Assembly: GCF_000021685.1 (NCBI RefSeq)
Contig: NC_011959.1
Coordinates: forward strand, 1,054,001 to 1,118,000
DNA: 64,000 nucleotides
Origin: Thermomicrobium roseum DSM 5159
Lineage (GTDB): Bacteria > Chloroflexota > Chloroflexia > Thermomicrobiales > Thermomicrobiaceae
Direction: 5' to 3'
The position numbers were made by a program, and so were the translations under genes. Within the stretch, counting starts at the first letter, position 1. Each line of letters starts with the position of its first letter. Positions 60,768 to 64,000 of the stretch are shown piece after piece. Under the pieces are notes generated by a model. That model made no database searches. It was given only the letters and a program-made list of their open reading frames with translations, and was not told where the DNA came from.

Positions 60768-61542
60768 ATCCTCGTCCGACCTGTGCAGTCAGACCGAGCT
60801 GTTCGACGCCACGCAGCGCTCCTTGCACGAGGAAGCCGATATCGCTACCGGCCGTGACGAATCGGAAACCCTGCTGCGCTCGGTACAAGGCGTCTTCGAC
60901 ACTATAGGCAGCGTAACCCGCGATTTTGCCCGTATTCCGACAAGCTTCCAGCACGCGTTCGATCGCGCGCTCCTGCCGCTCGTCACCAGCCGCCCGACGC
61001 GGGTCGATTCCGAGAGACAGAGCAAGATCGCCGGGCCCGATCCAGCAACCGTCGATACCGGGAACCGAGAGAATCGCCTCGGCATTCTCCACTGCCTGGG
61101 CACTTTCGATTTGCACACCAACGAAGAGCTCCTCGTCGATCCATTCTGGATAATCAGCTCCATAGACCCGAGCACGTCCCCATCCCCACGAACGCATACC
61201 GCGCGGCGGAAAGCGGCAAGCGTCGGCAACCGCTCGCGCATCCTCTCGGGTGTGGACCAGCGGAACGATGATGCCGAGCACCCCGTCGTCCAGTAAGCGC
61301 CCGATCAGTGTGTAATCGTTGCGTGCGACCCGAGCCATAGGCACCGCGCGCCCGCAGGAAAGCGCCATCAGCGTGGCGATAACCGTATCCGGGCCGAAGG
61401 TGCCATGCTGCGTATCGATCAAGATGAAGTCGATCCCGCAATTAGCCAGTGCCTCTGCGACGAGCGGTGCGCCGAGCTGCAGCGTATAGCCGAAGGCCGG
61501 CTGGCCAGCCAACATCTTCCGCTTGGCGTGGTTCTCCCGCAT
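60757..61542 (-). CDS. HpcH/HpaI-family aldolase
   Basis: A 261-residue class II pyruvate aldolase of the HpcH/HpaI type, TIM-barrel fold. The family marks are FILIDTQHGTFGPDTVIATL (with the His), VPLVHTREDARAVADACRFP, VQIESAQAVENAEAILSVPG (metal-binding Glu) and WIGPGDLALSLGI (metal-binding Asp). Such enzymes cleave 4-hydroxy-2-oxo acids to pyruvate and an aldehyde, or act on 2-keto-3-deoxy sugars or citramalyl compounds. The substrate is unknown and no partner enzymes are close. ATG at 61542 has GGGGGG upstream and is preferred to ATG-ATG at 61563. Confidence 0.87.
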   Translation of the reverse strand: MRENHAKRKMLAGQPAFGYTLQLGAPLVAEALANCGIDFILIDTQHGTFGPDTVIATLMALSCGRAVPMARVARNDYTLIGRLLDDGVLGIIVPLVHTREDARAVADACRFPPRGMRSWGWGRARVYGADYPEWIDEELFVGVQIESAQAVENAEAILSVPGIDGCWIGPGDLALSLGIDPRRAAGDERQERAIERVLEACRNTGKIAGYAAYSVEDALYRAQQGFRFVTAGSDIGFLVQGALRGVEQLGLTAQVGRGYGE

Positions 61543-61769
61543 ACTTATGCCCCCCGTCATCATTGCTTTCCCGTCTCACCATACCCGAGCAGTCGAATCC
61601 CGTGAAGTTCCACGAGCGGTTTCTCCGCGCTCGACAAACATTCCGATCCATCGTCAGCAGGGACGCACGTCGATCGGACCAGGATCACGGGTGCCTGACG
61701 ATCCGAGCTTTCGGCTGCACGAGCGCAGGCACGCCAAAGCATGGACTGGCGTCGTGGACCACGGCAGGA

Positions 61770-61778
61770 TGGTATAGT
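61770..61778 (+). promoter_or_regulatory. Extended -10 promoter of the DEAD-box helicase gene
   Basis: TGG-TATAGT gives a TGn extension and a five-of-six -10 box (61773-61778); no good -35 box is present. The leader to GTG 61847 is about 60 bases, without an obvious cold-shock box. Confidence 0.45.
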
Positions 61779-61846
61779 TGATATGTTGCACCTCGGTCGA
61801 ACCCCGCGGTCGCACCGATGAACGATTCGATTTCAGAGGAGTACTC

Positions 61847-63451
61847 GTGAACAACTCGACCCTGACAGTGATGAACCCGAGCGGATTCGCCGCACTCGGG
61901 CTTTCGCCCGCCTTGCTCGCTGCCCTCCGTGATGTCGGTTTCGAGCAACCGATGCCGGTCCAGACGGAAGCGATCCCCGTTCTCTTGAGTGGGCGCGATG
62001 CTATCGTCCAAGCCCACACGGGAACAGGCAAAACCGCAGCATTCGCCTTGCCGATTCTTCAGGGATTGGTCCCTTACGGGCATGGTCCGCAAGCGCTCGT
62101 TCTCACTCCGACGCGCGAACTCGCGATCCAAGTGGCCGAAGCGATCCATCGTCTCGGCCGCTATCTCGATGCCCGCGTCCTGGCACTCTACGGTGGTCAG
62201 CCGATCGAGCGGCAGCTGCGTGCCCTCCGGCACCCGGTCGACGTCATCGTCGGCACTCCGGGCCGCATCATGGACCACTTGCGCCGCGAGACGTTGCGAC
62301 TGGATCAGGTCCGCGTCGTCATCTTGGACGAAGCCGATGAAATGCTGGACATGGGCTTCATCGAGGACGTCGAGTGGATCCTCGAGCATGTACCGCGCGA
62401 GCGGCAAACCGCCCTCTTCTCGGCCACGATCCCGCCCCGGATCCGCCAGCTGACGCAGCGTTATCTGCGAGCACCGGTGACCATCGCCATCCACCCCGAA
62501 CGGGTGACTGTCCCCTCCATCGCGCAGACGGTGTACGAGGTGGCAGCGCATGCCAAGCTCGAGGCGCTGAGTCGGATTCTCGATTACGAGGCACCGACCT
62601 CCGCGATCATCTTCGTGCGCACCAAGAGCGGCGCCGATGAACTGGCCCATAAACTGCAGTCGCTCGGCTACGCTGCCGAGGCGATCCACGGCGACCTCAG
62701 CCAGGCCATGCGCGATCGCGCCATGCAGCGCTTCCGCGCTGGACAAGTCGACCTGCTGATCGCCACCGACGTCGCGGCACGTGGATTGGACATTCCGGCG
62801 GTCAGTCATGTCATCAACTTCGATATCCCCAGCGATCCGGAATCCTACGTGCACCGGATCGGTCGCACTGGACGTGCTGGGGCAACGGGCACCGCGATCA
62901 CGTTGATCGAACCGCGGGAACGCTGGCTCTTGCGCACGATCGAACGAGCGATCGGGCAGCGACTCATCCCGAAGCGCATCCCGACCCGCGAGGAGATTGC
63001 GCGTCGCCAACGCGAGCTTCTCGGCGCATCGCTCTCGGAAGTGATCGAGCAGCGCGATCTCGAACTCGGGCGTAGGATCGTCGATCAGCTGCTCCCGGAT
63101 CACGATGCGGTCGATATCGCGGCAGCCGCTGTTCTGCTTCTCCTGGAAGCTCGGAACGTCAGCCCGGAACGGGCCGGCGACCTGACGGAGATCGAGCGAG
63201 CCGAGCCAGGTATGGTCCGCCTGCGACTCGAACTCGGACGACGCGACGGTATTCGCCCGAGCGATATCGTGGGTGCCATCGCCAATGAGGCCGGCATACC
63301 CGGTAAGGAAATCGGGCAGATCGAGATCGCCGACCGGTACACGCTCGTCGACGTGCCGCAGCGCGCAGCCGACCGCGTGGTCGCTGCGCTCAGCCGCACG
63401 CGCCTGCGCGGCCGGGCGGTCGTCGTCCGCCGACTCGACAGCACCCGATAA
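61847..63451 (+). CDS. DEAD-box RNA helicase with DbpA-type RNA-binding domain
   Basis: A 534-residue ATP-dependent RNA helicase that unwinds short RNA duplexes, probably in ribosome assembly or mRNA decay. All motifs are present: Q motif, Walker A HTGTGKT, PTRELAIQ, TPGRI, DEAD in VILDEADEMLDMGF, SAT, and, in the second domain, VDLLIATDVAARGLDIP and HRIGRTGRAG. The C-terminal 70-75 residues (GMVRLRLELGRRDGIRPSDI ... ADRYTLVDV) are a DbpA-like RNA-recognition domain, as in CshA/DeaD/DbpA. GTG at 61847 follows AGAGGAG; ATG 61871 and TTG 61778 are less likely starts. The gene has its own extended -10 promoter. Confidence 0.94.
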   Translation: MNNSTLTVMNPSGFAALGLSPALLAALRDVGFEQPMPVQTEAIPVLLSGRDAIVQAHTGTGKTAAFALPILQGLVPYGHGPQALVLTPTRELAIQVAEAIHRLGRYLDARVLALYGGQPIERQLRALRHPVDVIVGTPGRIMDHLRRETLRLDQVRVVILDEADEMLDMGFIEDVEWILEHVPRERQTALFSATIPPRIRQLTQRYLRAPVTIAIHPERVTVPSIAQTVYEVAAHAKLEALSRILDYEAPTSAIIFVRTKSGADELAHKLQSLGYAAEAIHGDLSQAMRDRAMQRFRAGQVDLLIATDVAARGLDIPAVSHVINFDIPSDPESYVHRIGRTGRAGATGTAITLIEPRERWLLRTIERAIGQRLIPKRIPTREEIARRQRELLGASLSEVIEQRDLELGRRIVDQLLPDHDAVDIAAAAVLLLLEARNVSPERAGDLTEIERAEPGMVRLRLELGRRDGIRPSDIVGAIANEAGIPGKEIGQIEIADRYTLVDVPQRAADRVVAALSRTRLRGRAVVVRRLDSTR

Positions 63452-63679
63452 CGTCTCACCTTGCCCGATCCGGCTGCTCCTTGGCACACTTTTTAAGGAA
63501 CGCCGGCTCTTCGCGGTCGGTCGAACACGCTAACGTGACTGGCCCGCGAGCACTCGACCTGGTGCCCCGTGCTCTCCCAAACGATGAGCAAACCATGACC
63601 GGTATCGCGGGGTACCGCTGATCGGACTGCCGTCGTCATCCACGACGGTCAAAGATGTTGACGGAGGAAGGTGAGATCC

Positions 63680-64000
63680 ATGGCTGGCCACTCCAAGTGG
63701 GCCCAGATCAAACGACAGAAGCAGGCCGCCGACTTCCGCAAGGGACAGATCTTCAGCAAGCTGGCTCGCGAGATCCATGTCGCAGTGCGCGAAGGCGGTC
63801 CGAACCCGGAGACGAACGTGCGGCTGCGCATGGCGATCGAGCGCGCGCGGCGCGAGGGTATGCCGAAGGACACCATCGAAAACGCGATCGCCAAGGCGAG
63901 CGGTGCGGCTGGCGGAGCGGCTGAATACGAGACGATCGTCTACGAAGGGTACGGGCCGGGCGGCGTCGCCATCATGGCTATCGCCTTGACGGACAACCGC
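63680..64000 (+). CDS. yebC: YebC/TACO1-family protein, C-terminus beyond the window edge
   Basis: The first 107 residues of a YebC/PmpR-type protein, cut by the window end. The N-terminus MAGHSKWAQIKRQKQAADFR and the following KGQIFSKLAREIHVAVREGG, IERARREGMPKDTIENAIAK and YEGYGPGGVAIM are family-typical. Recent work links YebC to translation of poly-proline stretches and older work to DNA-binding transcription control; the sequence cannot decide. ATG at 63680 is preceded by GGAGGAAGG. The 228 bases before it (63452-63679) contain no other gene; ruvC, which often lies downstream of yebC, would be outside the window. Confidence 0.93.
   Translation, partial: MAGHSKWAQIKRQKQAADFRKGQIFSKLAREIHVAVREGGPNPETNVRLRMAIERARREGMPKDTIENAIAKASGAAGGAAEYETIVYEGYGPGGVAIMAIALTDNR

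Noticed and set aside
61685..63487. 600-codon open frame antisense to the DEAD-box helicase gene
   Set aside because: Same reason: an antisense shadow of a clear gene, with biased, uninformative composition.
63481..63498. TTGGCAC-like element upstream of yebC resembling a sigma-54 -24 box
   Set aside because: The -24 half matches, but the -12 half reads TTAA rather than TTGC, and no enhancer-binding regulator is nearby; probably chance.

Overview
The window is GC-rich, densely packed bacterial DNA and looks chromosomal. It suggests a thermophilic member of the Chloroflexota, class Thermomicrobia (Thermomicrobium or Sphaerobacter relatives). That is an inference from gene content, the many GTG and TTG starts, 4-nt stop/start overlaps and a T-box-controlled IleRS. 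No species can be proved from the sequence alone. I found no rRNA or tRNA gene, CRISPR array, insertion sequence or phage gene.

Layout. 1-3.9 kb: the end-truncated class III aminotransferase, greA with its promoter, a YbaK-type deacylase, a PfkB-type sugar kinase and the RNA-binding protein KhpB/Jag. 3.9-5.7 kb: the leftward rpmH-rnpA-yidD-yidC-khpB operon, here without dnaA beside it. 5.8-10.8 kb: a serine hydrolase and a very large GAF-domain sensor whose reading frame is cut by one TGA just before its HD-GYP (cyclic di-GMP phosphodiesterase) half. 10.7-12.7 kb: a membrane acyltransferase and an MFS carrier. 13.0-20.0 kb: a T-box riboswitch, ileS with an altered active-site signature, a methyltransferase, an amidohydrolase, a PPi-type phosphofructokinase and a small monooxygenase. 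20.2-24.6 kb: a racemase and then a five-gene metal or oxidase-assembly operon ending in SCO1.

24.6-33.3 kb is a nitrogen block: a class III aminotransferase, gltB with a long leader, and a PII-amt pair facing it. 33.5-37.3 kb: an MFS carrier and mutS. 37.7-45.1 kb is an acetate block: a small/large symporter pair behind a near-consensus promoter, a DnaQ-like exonuclease, a cNMP/CBS/nucleotidyltransferase regulator and acetyl-CoA synthetase. 45.1-51.9 kb: an EamA carrier, a penicillin-acylase-family hydrolase, and a glycosyltransferase with a GspE/MshE-like N-terminal domain plus a polytopic partner. 52.0-57.2 kb is a complete C5-pathway tetrapyrrole operon, hemCD(fused)-hemB-hemL-hemA. 57.4-64.0 kb: an SQR-like flavoprotein, folE, a CDP-alcohol phosphatidyltransferase, an HpcH/HpaI aldolase, a DEAD-box helicase and the start of yebC.

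How the parts connect: the acetate block should import acetate and activate it to acetyl-CoA. The nitrogen block imports ammonium under PII control and makes glutamate, which also feeds the hem operon. The SCO1 operon plausibly matures a copper-containing respiratory oxidase that uses the heme. Most observations are unusual variants of known families. I did not find a wholly new multi-gene defence or mobile system.
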